NCBI RefSeq assembly: GCF_000275845.1
Contig: NW_006766915.1
Span: forward strand, 220,501-252,644
DNA from: Dichomitus squalens LYAD-421 SS1
Taxonomy: Eukaryota; Basidiomycota; Agaricomycetes; Polyporales; Polyporaceae
Direction of reading: 5' to 3'
Length of the DNA stretch: 32,144 nucleotides
Made by a program: the position numbers and the translations under genes. This document shows, in pieces, positions 11,324 through 21,897 of this stretch. The notes under the pieces are model-generated. The model was not told where the DNA came from. It worked only from the letters and a program-made list of their open reading frames with translations, and did not search any database. Positions within the stretch are counted from its first letter, which is position 1; every line of letters begins with the position of its first letter.

Positions 11324-12850
11324 GACTGGCCTTGTGTATGCGCCTGCTCAACAACTCGTGGTGAGGTCAGCGTTGTCTGAGAGCGTCGTGGAGGGCAAAC
11401 GGAGGGTAGCCCTACACAGACAAGTGTTTTAAGCGAGACAGAGGCTGCAAGAAGCCGAGGGAGGGCTGTGGCAGCCGGGGACGGTCGTGGACGGGGCAGT
11501 AGAGGGGACGGGGGAGGGAGGGAGTTATGTGGGCGGGCGATAGAGGAATGGAAGGCGTCCACGAGGAGATGCGTGCCGTCCCTGCAGCCAGCTCTGTCCT
11601 CGCAAGATAAGCAGGCGTAGCATAGGCGGAGGTCTGGTTGAATTCTCGGCTGGTTCAAAATACGGCGGTATTCGGGGTCCTTGGAAGCATTCAGACGAGC
11701 CGGCAGTTCGCCATCCCATTCGTCCCCTGGCCATGCCCTAACGGCCCCACCCACCCGTTGCCAGTTACGCGGAGTACACTCGACGTCAGCCTGTCCAGCT
11801 GTCGTCCAGTAAGTACCTCGCCAGTCCGCCGGGCTTTCCTTGCAGCGCCCGGTTCCGGAAGCCTGGCCAGCGCCTCCACCGTCGGTCGCGGATGCGAGTT
11901 TATGCGACGACAGGCCCGACCGTCCATGGAACTTGGATTGCTGCCGTGGCCAGGGATAGACCTGCCATTCTCGTGAGGCATGGAGGCGACGTTATGTGCC
12001 GCAGTGCGCCCACCCCTGCTCTTCTGGCGACACGTCAGCATTGCCAGAGGGCGGGAGACCGACATGTGGATTTACCGCGGCGCCAACATGCTGCTGGGAG
12101 GCTTCGCTAGTTATCTGCTGATGGCGGATGTAGTTGGGTCGTTGGCTCTCCACTCGTACTTTGAAAATCGAGGAGGAGCTGATGGGATTCGTGAGGACGA
12201 GATAGAGGTGAGTGACGTCAATCCTTACCGGGCAAGGCTGCAGTGGGAGATTTGATAGACGCGGTCCCGGGGTCCTACTGCGTCGCCACCAACTATGGAG
12301 CATCAAGGTCCCCAATTTGGCTATGACGTTTGCTACGTCGTGGACAAACCATCCAACTATAGTTGAAGATTTCATTCGTGGGCAGGAGGTCCCTCGCGTG
12401 CCGGACTGTTTCGCGCTTGTAGATATGGGCGCTATGGACATGGCAGGGTGCTTGGACGAACATTGACTGTGGCAGACGGGAGCCGAGTAGGAGGAGGAGA
12501 TGTGCCGGGGGGCAAGTACATTGCCAACTAGAAAGCGGGCGAGATAAGGGAGATGCAGGCCGGCCGATCGCCGGGAGGTACGCGCGGACTCCGCCGCGGA
12601 GGGTGTCGTTGAATTCTGCTTGAAGATATCGCGAGGCCACGCGCGCTGCTGGCTGCCCGCGAGTCCGCCCTGCTCCCCCTCCCCGTCCCGGCCTGGTTCC
12701 TCTCTACTTCCACCTCCCCTCCCAGGCCTCGCGCCCGTCCCCTCTTGCTAAAATCTCCTTCTTTCTCCTCTCCCATCTTCGAGCGCACCTCTCCACGGTA
12801 GTCCTCGCCTCGTAATCCTCCGCTCTCCCCCCTGCGGCGTGCACCCAGCC
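11324..12850. promoter_or_regulatory. Divergent intergenic region of the GH16 and GT2 genes
   Basis: This 1.5 kb stretch separates two divergently transcribed cell-wall-type genes and holds no convincing gene itself. Both ends carry pyrimidine-rich tracts in the sense direction of the flanking gene, as is common just upstream of strongly used fungal start sites: 11455-11525 reads C/T-rich on the minus strand before the GH16 start, and 12664-12785 is C/T-rich on the plus strand before the GT2 start. The middle part (11640-12640) shows open frames only of unassignable type. Confidence 0.5.
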
Positions 12851-15800
12851 ATGGATTACGACCGCTACGACGCCTTCCTCCACCACATATTCAAGCAGAC
12901 ACAGGGCGACGCTTGGTTCCGCCCCAACGAGGACAACATCGCCGTCGGCGTCGCGCTCCGCGTCGACAATGGCGAGTACCGCGTCTTCCCCTACGAGAAC
13001 CTCGGGCTCGAGCCCTTCGAGGCTGCGGTCCGTGCGCTGAACCCGGCCGTCGCTGTCAAGGTCCGCAGCGCAGCCGTCCACGCCGCGTTCTCCGAAGTGT
13101 ACGCTCCTTCTCTCCAACTCGCCGGAACGGGACGTTGACCCCACTGCTGCAGGGGTCCCGGAGATAAGTCCATCTACATCGACGCGAACACGCGTATCCA
13201 GATCCTGGACACCATGGTCGACCTGCCGACCGCAGACAAGGAGCAGAACGCGGCCTTCGTCGTGAGTGTCGTCGCCTTGTTACGCGTTTTGTTCCTCCCC
13301 GGGCAGGCACGTTCGCGCCCTGGAATGTCCCTCGGGTGTGTTCGTCGTCATTGCCTTCTCGGCTGCGAGCAGCGGTCATGTCCCTCCGCCTTCTGCTCAT
13401 CTCCGCGCACGCCCGTCGTGCGCGTAACACGTCCCGCAACGGCCCATCGGGGAGGCAAAGCTTAATACCATCGTATGTGATGTCTACGAGACACTCACGT
13501 CGATCTCGGCTTCTGCCTGGCGCTTTCCTACCCATAGGCGCGTTCCGCTCGCCATGCTACGGTGTGCATTATTGATTTCCGCAGCCGGCATTGGGTGACC
13601 GAATGGGAGTGGCGTCGATAGGAGTGTGGAATGATCGTGAGCAGTCAGAATGATACAGCCACCGACTTTACCGCCCACGTCGGGGCCGGCGCCTAGACAA
13701 CGCGATCGTTGCTGTTAGTCTAAGCGGGGCCGGCGTTCGTAGTGGTTTTCCAACGTCACGGACGCATTGGTGTATTCGTGCTCATTCGCGTCAAAAGCAG
13801 TCCGTGCTCGGTTGAGTAGCCGGGCGTCTTGCACACCATTCAGTCTTCGGACGTGCTGTGTTCCGGACGTTGTTGTCCATGCCATTTTGAGCTTAGACCG
13901 ATGACTGACACACTTGCGTTCTGCATTTCTAGCGTGACGAGCGCGTGCTGGTGGTCTGGTCAGACTCGATCGACACCATCATCCCGATATGCCATGACTT
14001 CGAGGAGCGCCTCATCAAGCTGCTCTGGCGTTCGCGCCCCGGGGTCCCAGGGTCGCATCCGACAAGTTCGAGCGGCCACCCGGCGAGTGCTACTGGTGAG
14101 TCCATCTCCGAGCACTGGCCTTCGTGTTTCGGCACCCTTGCTCCACATAGCATGGTGCACTTTCCATTCCACGCCTGAGTTGCGGGCACGGGCTCTCGTA
14201 GTTAGTGGGCTTCGACTTCCATTCCTTTTAGCACGGCGGGATCTGCCCCGCTTGTGCTCCTCGGGCAACTTGATTCGCTCTATGCCCCCTTCCGTTGATC
14301 CTGCGCTTCTCATCGCTACCTTCACCATGCCCTGCCATATCGCTATGCTATGTCTCGGGAGTTCCGCTGCTTCCCAGTCGGCTTATCGCCTATCGTCTGT
14401 GCTAACATCGTCGTCTTCTCTGTCACAGGCTCTGTCTCGGGCCATTCTATGCAACAACTGAACACCCGGCTATCGCAAAGCCAGCTTCGCCGCAATTCTG
14501 TGCTGCCAGGCACGCCAGGAAGGGGCACTCCCGTCCCCGGGACCCCCAGGGGAGTCTTCGTCGGCTCGGGTGGCGTGCTCGTCATGAGTGCGGAGGACCT
14601 CGCGCTGGACTCGCTCAAGGAGAAGGAGCCGGCGGAGCCCGAGACCGTCACGAAGACTAAGCGGACTTGGTGGGGCGGGAAGAAGACGGTGACCATTGAG
14701 CGCCAGCCGAGCGCGCTCGCGGCTTACAGTGACGTCGAGGCGGGCTCTGAGGCGAGGAGAACGGTGCTTCTGGCACCGATCTACAACGGGTTGGCTGCGG
14801 GGCTGAGCATGTGTAAGTCGCGCGTTATCTTTCGTTATGGGGACAGCAAAGGGCGGATTATCTGACGCATTCGAACGTAGTCTTCATCGGCAATGGTATC
14901 AACATCTTGCTGGAGGAAGTTCAGCTGGACGGGAATTTCATCCGATTGGCGCTTGCTGTGCTGCTCCCGCTGTTGTTCTGTGTTTCCTTGGTGAGTAGTC
15001 CGTTTTTGAGTGTAGAAGGATTCCTGATGCGGTATGTATGTGCAGTTCTTCGCCCTCCAGATCGTGCAGAACCTGTCTATGTGCATCGGCCCTGTTGGGC
15101 AGTATCACAAGAACTCGAAGTACTACTCTGCCGTCCCCCCACGGCCGAACAAGATGGTCGACAACAACCTGCCCCACATCACGATTCAGATGCCCGTCTA
15201 CAAGGAGGGCTTGGACGCTGTATTGTGAGCATCTCACTCGCATTTGTCATCAAGCTGCATGCTAACTGCGGATATAGGGCCCCCTCGATCGAGACAATCA
15301 AGAAGGCTATGCAGACCTACGCCCGTCAGGGAGGTACCTCCACGATCTTCATCAACGACGATGGTCTCCGACTTCTGTCTGTGGAGGATCGTGACGCGCG
15401 CATCCTGTTCTACGCCAACCACGGCATCGGTTGGGTCGCTCGGCCCAAGCATGACGACTCCTCGCCCGACGGGTTCAAGCGCGCCGGTCGCTTCAAGAAG
15501 GCCTCGAACATGAACTACGGGCTCTCGCTCTCGCTCAAGGCGGAGAAGTACCTCGCGGAGCTCCTGGCACGCGAGAAGACCCGTATGTCGACGGAGGGGA
15601 CGAACAGCTCAAACGGCGTCAGCGAGGAGATGCGCTACGGCATGCAGTACCAGAACCACGACGGCGAGGACCAGGGCGGCATCAACCAGGGGCAGGGCCA
15701 GCGCCTCCGCGCGGGCAGCGACGCCGGCTCGCAGCTCGACGAGTTCGACGACCTCGAGGAGAAGGCGCTCCAGATGGCGATCGACGAGGTGTACGAGGCG

Positions 15801-17363
15801 AGCGGGCGCAAGTTCCGGCCCTGGGCCGCGAACGGGCGCGCGTGCAGGCTGGGGGAGATCATCCTCCTCGTCGACTCGGACACGGTCGTGCCCGAGGACT
15901 GCCTCAGGGACGCGGCGCGCGAGATGGCGGAGTGCCCGACGGTGGCGATCATCCAGCACGGGTCGGACGTCATGCAGGTCGCGCACCACTACTTTGAGAA
16001 CGGCATCGCGTACTTCACGCGCAGGATTAACAAGTGTATCTCGCTTAGTAAGTCGTTATGTGCGCGCCAGAAGCTTGTCACGGCGTCTAATGCACTTTAG
16101 GTTGCGCAAACGGTGAGGTCGCGCCCTTCGTCGGTCACAACGCGTTCCTCCGCTGGAAGGCGTTGCAAGATGCTGCCTTCGTCGATCCCTTGGATGGTCA
16201 GGAGAAGATCTGGTCCGAGTCGAACGTGTCCGAGGACTTCGACATGGCTCTCCGTTTGCAGATGCGTGGATACATCATCCGCTGGGCGACGTACTCCAAG
16301 GGTGGCTTCAAGGAGGGTGTCTCGCTCACCGTCGACGATGAGCTGAACCGCTGGCAGAAGTACGCCTATGGTGAGCAGCATCAGCTCTTCCGTGCTCGAC
16401 GTGACCGCTGAAGATGACATGGCACCGAGGCTGTAACGAATTGCTGTTCAACCCGTTCGCGCAGTGGTGGAAGAAGGGCCCGATCGCGCACCAGATCCAC
16501 CGGTTCCTCTGGTCCGGCGCGCCGCTTCACTACAAGTTCTCGATGATGGCGTACATGTTCTCGTACTGTGAGTGCTCTACTCGGAATCGACATCATGAGT
16601 GAGGGCTTCGCTGACCGTTATGCATGCGTCAGACGGTATCGCCGCCTCGATCACGATCAGTCTCATAAACTATGTCTTGCTCGGTTTCCAGCTCCCCGTG
16701 GACGGCTTCTACATGCACAGTTTCGAGATCTGGCTGGCCACCACCGTCGTCTTTTTTGGATCTGGTAACGTCGGCTTCACGCTCCTTGAGTACCGTCTCG
16801 GCGAGAAGTCACTCGTAAGTAGCTCTGACATGTGAAGGAGGACATGCGCTGAATCGAGTGCGTATAGCTTGGCTCGTTCTTCGAGAACATCATGTGGATA
16901 CCGTTCTTGTAAGTCTCAATTTGTGTCAATGTCGGGCTCGGATCGTGGCTGACCTCTGCTTCTAGCTTCTTCTTCTTCGGCGGCCTCTCGATCCCCGTCT
17001 CGCAGGCGATCCTGGCCCACTGCTTCTCGTACAACATGACGTGGGGCGCAACGAAGAAGGAAGTCGAGCGGTCGAACTTCTTCAAGGAAATCCCCAAGAT
17101 CTTCAAGCGCTTCTGGTTTTCGTGGCTTGTGGCGTGGGTCGTGATCCTCGGCATGGTCGTCCTCAGCACGCCCCTCATCCCGATCGAGTGGCGCATCGAC
17201 GGCTCCGCCTGGGCCGTCATCTTCCCCCTCGCCGTCGTCGCCGGCTGCCACGTCCTCTTCCCTGTACGTCTCTCCTACTCGACATCGTTCGGTGCGCTTC
17301 GTGCTGACTGTCTCATGCTTGCAGATTGTCCTCAACCCCTGGTTGATGGTGTTCTCGTACTAG
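12851..17363 (+). CDS. Multi-spanning family 2 glycosyltransferase
   Basis: Thirteen exons: 12851-13098, 13153-13261, 13933-14095, 14429-14812, 14881-14990, 15046-15224, 15278-16047, 16101-16370, 16430-16567, 16633-16814, 16868-16908, 16966-17263, 17325-17363. They total 2931 nt, 976 residues. The start has good context (CAGCCATGG). Order: an unassigned N-terminal domain, a low-complexity linker near 150-190, two hydrophobic segments near 300-360, the GT2 catalytic region, then about five membrane spans. Catalytic marks are PHITIQMPVYKEG, the acidic pair D425-D426 (INDDG), D597-S598-D599 (VDSDTVVPEDC) for metal and nucleotide sugar, and E699-D700 (VSEDFDMAL). The place of the processive QxxRW motif reads DELNRWQKYAYG, so RW (738-739) is kept but not the canonical spacing. 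It is not a typical chitin synthase; it fits the fungal GT2 group close to Pfam Glyco_trans_2_3. The polysaccharide product is unknown. Introns 2 (671 nt) and 3 (333 nt) are unusually long. Confidence 0.88.
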
Positions 17364-18048
17364 GCGCATTGCCTACGGACCCTTCCCAGTGCACATATTC
17401 ATACCCTACTATACCTGCTGACGGACAACCCTACTTATTACTCGTGTACGCTGAGAACGGACTCTGTTCCCCGCCGTCGTGTACCATGTGCTGCGCCACG
17501 CGCGTGCCGCTCTTTGAGATCGAGGCTGGCGTGAAACATCGCCCGTTTGCGCACATGTTCTACTGAGCACTACGCATAATGCCGCTGATCGTGCCCCCTT
17601 GAGAAGTGCCTCCTGTACAGTCCAGTCCCTGCTCACGGACCGAAAGTAGTCTCCCTGATTTCTTCTTGCATCGACTAACGCTATACAACCGTTTACCCAT
17701 TGCATGGTCTTGTTTACTTACAATGCTTTCATGACACTTTTGCTGCGTCCTTGTTGCTTCACGAATCTCTGTATCCGTCCATGTTCTTCATAGCGCACTC
17801 ACGATTAGAACGCTTACACCGCTGAGCATCTCATGTCACCAGTAGCCATTGTCGATTACAATGATACCTCCTGCTCTCGTCTCGCAACAATCTTGACGTA
17901 GTGAGGTGTTCTAAGCCATTGTTTGCAAGATCGTGTCGAAGTCCGCGTGAGTACGAGTACAAACATGCCCTGATATCCAAAGTATGACAATGTCCATGAC
18001 CACCTTCTAATTGTCCGCAATACGCAAAAGCTTCAAGATCGAGGATCG
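17364..18048. other. Convergent intergenic region
   Basis: About 0.7 kb between the stop of the plus-strand GT2 gene and the stop of the minus-strand protease gene. It should contain both 3' UTRs. Nothing else is visible; no domain-bearing frame was found. Confidence 0.5.
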
Positions 18049-20231
18049 CTATCTCACCAGCCCTAAGATGTGGAGGAGCTTGTCAAAGTTCGGAGTACCG
18101 AGACCGGTCACCTTTACGTCTGTTTCAGCAACCCCGACCGCGAGCGGCACCAACGTCAAAACGTACCGGATCCCAGCCGTGCGTCGCATTGAACCCCCGC
18201 GGCGGGCCGTCATTGTCGGACCCGCGCTGGACCGAGCTGTTGCCCGCGGTGATGTCCGTGAACGCCTCGTACCCCACCGAGTACAGCCACGGGTTCAGGA
18301 AGCCGAGCGTGGGCCGGCCCGCCGAGATGAGGCGGTCGTTGAGGAGCGCGACGATGTCCGCCACGGCCGGCGTCGCCGTGCTCGTCCCGCTCGCGGAGAA
18401 GAAGACGCCGGCGGCGTACACGGGGAAGTCCGTCGCCGCGGCGGCGATGTCGGGGATGTCGCGGCCGGAGGCGTTGAACCGCCCCGCGTTGGCGGAGCCG
18501 AGCTTCGCGAGGTAGGCGGGCACGAAGGCGTCTTGGTAGGGGGGGCGGGCGTATATTGACGAGAAGCCGCCGGACGAGTGCACCCAGCCTTCTTCGGGGG
18601 CGTAGTTCTGCGTGCCGCCGACGGCGGTGAGGCTGGGGTGAAGGGGCGTATAGGTGAGGGCGAGGTCGAGACACGGGTGGCGGGAGAGCGGGAGCGGGAA
18701 GAGCGCTTACAAGGGGCACGAGGCGGGGAAGTTGGCCTCGAAGTTCGTGATGTTGTCGGGCGAACAGCCAGGGCCTCCGTCGCCTGACGCGTAGAGCACC
18801 GTCACGCCGCGGGCCCCGAGCGCGGCGTAAGATTGGCAGACCTTGCTGCAGACGGGACTGTATTGAGCACATCGTTCAGGACAGTTAGATATTGCTTACT
18901 CTGTGATGGAGAATGCCCATGTCGTCTCTTGGTGAACATAGCTCGTCGTGAGCACTTGCGGCGGGTCCTCGAGGTTCGCGAGGAATACGGCCACGTCTAG
19001 CCAGCCGTTCACCCCGTCTGTAGTATTCCCGCCCACGAAGTACTCGATGACAGGGACGTCCGTGGCCACACCGACTGTGTTTCGGATGTCGAGATCCTAG
19101 CGGGCTCGGGTAAGCGGTGGAGTTAGACCCTTTCGGTGTATGGCGGAGTGCTTACGCCTTCAAGGACGGAGTACGGGTTTTGTTCGTCCGAACCGCCGTC
19201 GACGCCTACGACAGTGAAATTGGTCTTCGGATCCATATCCGGACAATATGTTTCCAAGAATGTCTGAGCAGAGAAGGTGAGGCCGAAGTGTTCCGTCGTA
19301 TACATGAGGGTGATCCTTACCTCCAGGTAGGCGAAGTGAGCTTCGTTGCCGTAGAAGCCAGTCACACCGATGCGGTTGGTGGGATTGACGTTGGGCGTCG
19401 CGGGGATTTGATACAGTGCTTGTAAGCAAGCGGGACTTGTACCATTAGAGCACGCAGGGGGGGCATTTCGTCGCGAATGGTCGTGAGAAGTGTAGAGCGC
19501 GCGCTTCTTCGAATTGGGTTGAACATTCGAAGCCGAGTCGGGGAAGCTAGGAAGAGAAGCAGACGGTCAGTTCACCCTAATGCAGCACCAGTGGTAGTAC
19601 TAGAGCTTGCATACGAGATCGTAGGGTGAACCAGGTCGACGTGGCCCTGTAGCTCAGCGGGAAGCGAGTACGAGAGTGTCCGGATCACTTCCGCACCGTC
19701 CTCGTCCTTGAACACTGTAAAATTTGCGTTGAAGAGGGCGTTCGCCTGCGCGACGGTCGGGCTTCCCGCGCTGACCCAGTCGCCGGAAGACGAGATAGTC
19801 GTCCCTGTGAGATTCTTGGCCTTGAGTCAGTCGGTAACTGCCTGCAGGCTTTCTGGCTTGGGCGCGGTAAAGGCGTTCACCTGTGTTCAGTGCCATGCAC
19901 GATATTAAGCTATGATCTGGGATGTGTCGGTGAACAATGGACGTACCTCCTCCTTCGATAAGTACTTGCCGTACGACGCGCTCGCCGGGTCGCTCACCCT
20001 GTACAGCGCGTCGATTAGGCCTTGAGGATCGCTCTGCTTCAACGCAAAGCGCAGCTGAAGAGTCTGTTCGGGCGCAGCTGGGCCGACGTGTGTAAACCCA
20101 AGCGGAGCGACACTCCTTGCCTCGTGGGGATGCAAGACAGCATCAGAAGATGACGCTGCTCCACGCGAGATCAAAGCAGCAGCAACAAGCGTGGACCCCA
20201 GAAGACGCATGAGCGGGAGCATGACGAGCAC
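18049..20231 (-). pseudogene. Sedolisin (S53, tripeptidyl-peptidase-like) with an in-frame TGA
   Basis: Exons: 20231-19947, 19880-19615, 19546-19321, 19263-19156, 19096-18900, 18857-18711, 18632-18167, 18111-18049. They total 1758 nt, 586 codons. An N-terminal hydrophobic signal peptide (MRLLGSTLVAAALISRG) precedes a pro-kumamolisin domain with ASYGKYLSKEEV and then the serine-carboxyl peptidase domain. The full active site is present: E294 and D298 (LEGDLDIR), D387 (YASGDGG), S494 (SASGTSTATP). Calcium-site and terminal marks FTDITAGN and FNATHGWDPVTGLGTPNF are also present. Such enzymes are secreted and remove tripeptides in acid conditions. Codon 113 (19829-19827) is TGA where relatives have Trp (VTD-W-L), cutting the chain inside the propeptide; no splice option removes it. 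Everything after it is intact and free of other stops, so the choices are a very recent pseudogene, a base error, or stop readthrough. Start could also be Met4 or Met8. Confidence 0.87.
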
Positions 20232-20283
20232 GCACTACGGACACGCGGAGGGTGATCGTCACTTTGATACCTATGTTGAGCAG

Positions 20284-20306
20284 ACCAGATCATATATACT
20301 TGTTCG
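20284..20306 (-). promoter_or_regulatory. TATA box of the sedolisin gene
   Basis: On the minus strand TATATATG lies at 20298-20291, about 60 nt upstream of the start at 20231. Spacing fits a TATA element with a short leader. This supports the chosen 5' end of the protease gene. Confidence 0.5.
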
Positions 20307-20588
20307 GAATGCGCGCATGAATTGCCGCCTTGTGAAACCTGGGTGCTCGCAAGGGGATAACAGGCCTGGTACATCCTGGCGCTTACTTAAATCCGTGATC
20401 ACGGGAAGACCTAGTCTCGGCTCCAGACGTTCTTCAGCCTCTCTGCCCCAGCACTCGATGCGTCGCTGCGCTCCGCAAGCCTCGGGAGGGAGTAGACCAA
20501 AACAGGAAGGCGAAATTGATGGAACGAATCTCGAAAAGATCTGGAGGGGGGAAACGAGCGCCGGGGGAGAGAGGCTTTAGAACGTCTG

Positions 20589-21200
20589 GTGTGTTTCGGG
20601 CTCGGCAGAGGGCATTGTGACAGGCGGGTCACCGGTCCATGGTCCGTCGTTACATACGTGACAACATCACATCGGAGGCGCACGACGGGACGGAGGGATC
20701 AATGTCGCGCACTCGTTCTTCTGTCTGCATGTAACTATACCTCCACTATGCTTGCGGAAGATGAATATCTAGCCTTCGAAAATGATCTCGGGGAATTTGA
20801 TCCTGACGATTACCTGGACTCATGTATTGAAGAAGTGGATTCCTCACCCCCTCCCCTTGCCGACCCTCCTCCTCGCACGCATGCGCGCTCCACACTATAC
20901 GAGAACTACACCCGCGCGCTCAGCAACAGCATGGAGGCTGGTGGGATGTCTCGAGGATCGCGTTCTCGCATGTATCGATTACATGAACACAACAGGCATC
21001 AATCTTTTGGTAACAGCCTCGCGCGATGCGGTGTCGACAGCCCTCACGTGCCATTAGTCAGCCCACGTGGTGTGACTGATCGTCACAATGCCCTCTGCCG
21101 AGCCCGAAATGCACCAGACGTTCTAGCGGTACTGTCTGTAAGCGCTAGAACGGATGGGAACGAGACTAGGGAAGACCGCGAAAGAGCTGGCCTGTGTTGA
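20589..21200 (+). mobile_element. Eroded mobile-element-like coding remnant
   Basis: A plus-strand frame starting at 20749 reads MLAEDEYLAFENDLGEFDPDD, an acidic N-terminus typical of a real protein start. The reading then seems to move to another frame, where DRVLACIDYMNTTGINL occurs near 20955-21005 before stops close it. The style resembles repeat-associated hypothetical proteins found in many copies in Agaricomycete genomes, but I could not match it to a named transposase or polymerase. It lies next to an assembly gap and repeated sequence. Treat as a degraded element fragment; the alternative is a truncated host gene. Confidence 0.35.
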
Positions 21201-21379
21201 CGCCGTCGAGACCCTGGGTAAGACGCTTAGTGTCGGGCGAACAGGTTCTTCGCAAGTGCGATATTCGCAGGTTAACAACGTTGTTGATAACATGCGAATA
21301 ACTTAGCCTAGTTATTCACTCTGCGATTATCTTGAGCGCTTATATAAGCGCCTTGCAGCAGATGCGAGATCGTCGAGGG
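21149..21379. repeat. 231-nt direct repeat, copy 1 (left gap edge)
   Basis: Runs from AACGGATGGGAACG to the last base before the N run. It matches copy 2 at 21666-21897 throughout, apart from one extra A in copy 2 (AGAGCTGG against AGAGACTGG). It contains a 12-nt palindrome AACAACGTTGTT (21274-21285), a hairpin with 8-nt arms GAATAACT/AGTTATTC (21296-21317), and a 16-nt perfect palindrome around a TATA core (21336-21351). Confidence 0.9.
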
Positions 21380-21665
21380 NNNNNNNNNNNNNNNNNNNNN
21401 NNNNNNNNNNNNNNNNNNNNNNNNNNNNNNNNNNNNNNNNNNNNNNNNNNNNNNNNNNNNNNNNNNNNNNNNNNNNNNNNNNNNNNNNNNNNNNNNNNNN
21501 NNNNNNNNNNNNNNNNNNNNNNNNNNNNNNNNNNNNNNNNNNNNNNNNNNNNNNNNNNNNNNNNNNNNNNNNNNNNNNNNNNNNNNNNNNNNNNNNNNNN
21601 NNNNNNNNNNNNNNNNNNNNNNNNNNNNNNNNNNNNNNNNNNNNNNNNNNNNNNNNNNNNNNNNN
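21380..21665. other. Assembly gap (286 N)
   Basis: Run of N. Its two edges coincide exactly with the end of repeat copy 1 and the start of repeat copy 2, so the true sequence here may be shorter than drawn. Confidence 0.99.
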
Positions 21666-21897
21666 AACGGATGGGAACGAGACTAGGGAAGACCGCGAAA
21701 GAGACTGGCCTGTGTTGACGCCGTCGAGACCCTGGGTAAGACGCTTAGTGTCGGGCGAACAGGTTCTTCGCAAGTGCGATATTCGCAGGTTAACAACGTT
21801 GTTGATAACATGCGAATAACTTAGCCTAGTTATTCACTCTGCGATTATCTTGAGCGCTTATATAAGCGCCTTGCAGCAGATGCGAGATCGTCGAGGG
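21666..21897. repeat. Direct repeat, copy 2 (right gap edge)
   Basis: 232 nt, starting at the first base after the N run and nearly identical to 21149-21379. The same palindromes recur, including the 16-nt TATA palindrome at 21854-21869. Sequence continues past the repeat into unique DNA at 21898. Confidence 0.9.

Noticed and set aside
10514..11380. 288-codon plus-strand frame opposite GH16 exon 1
   Set aside because: Arg/Gly-rich composition and full overlap with the disordered N-terminal exon of the GH16 protein; no domain.
11980..12441. Plus-strand 91-codon and minus-strand 149-codon frames in the GH16-GT2 intergenic region
   Set aside because: Mutually overlapping, no recognisable domain, and placed in what should be promoter sequence.
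12851..17363. Chitin synthase identity for the GT2 gene
   Set aside because: The chitin synthase signature QRRRW and its usual flanks are missing, and the N-terminal half does not match; only the general GT2 motifs are shared.
21327..21773. Open frames running through the N gap
   Set aside because: They exist only because unknown bases are read as open; no coding evidence.
21149..21897. The gap-flanking repeat as a pair of retrotransposon LTRs
   Set aside because: No TG...CA ends, primer-binding site or polypurine tract seen, only 286 N between copies, and identity stops at the gap edges, which fits an assembly overlap better.
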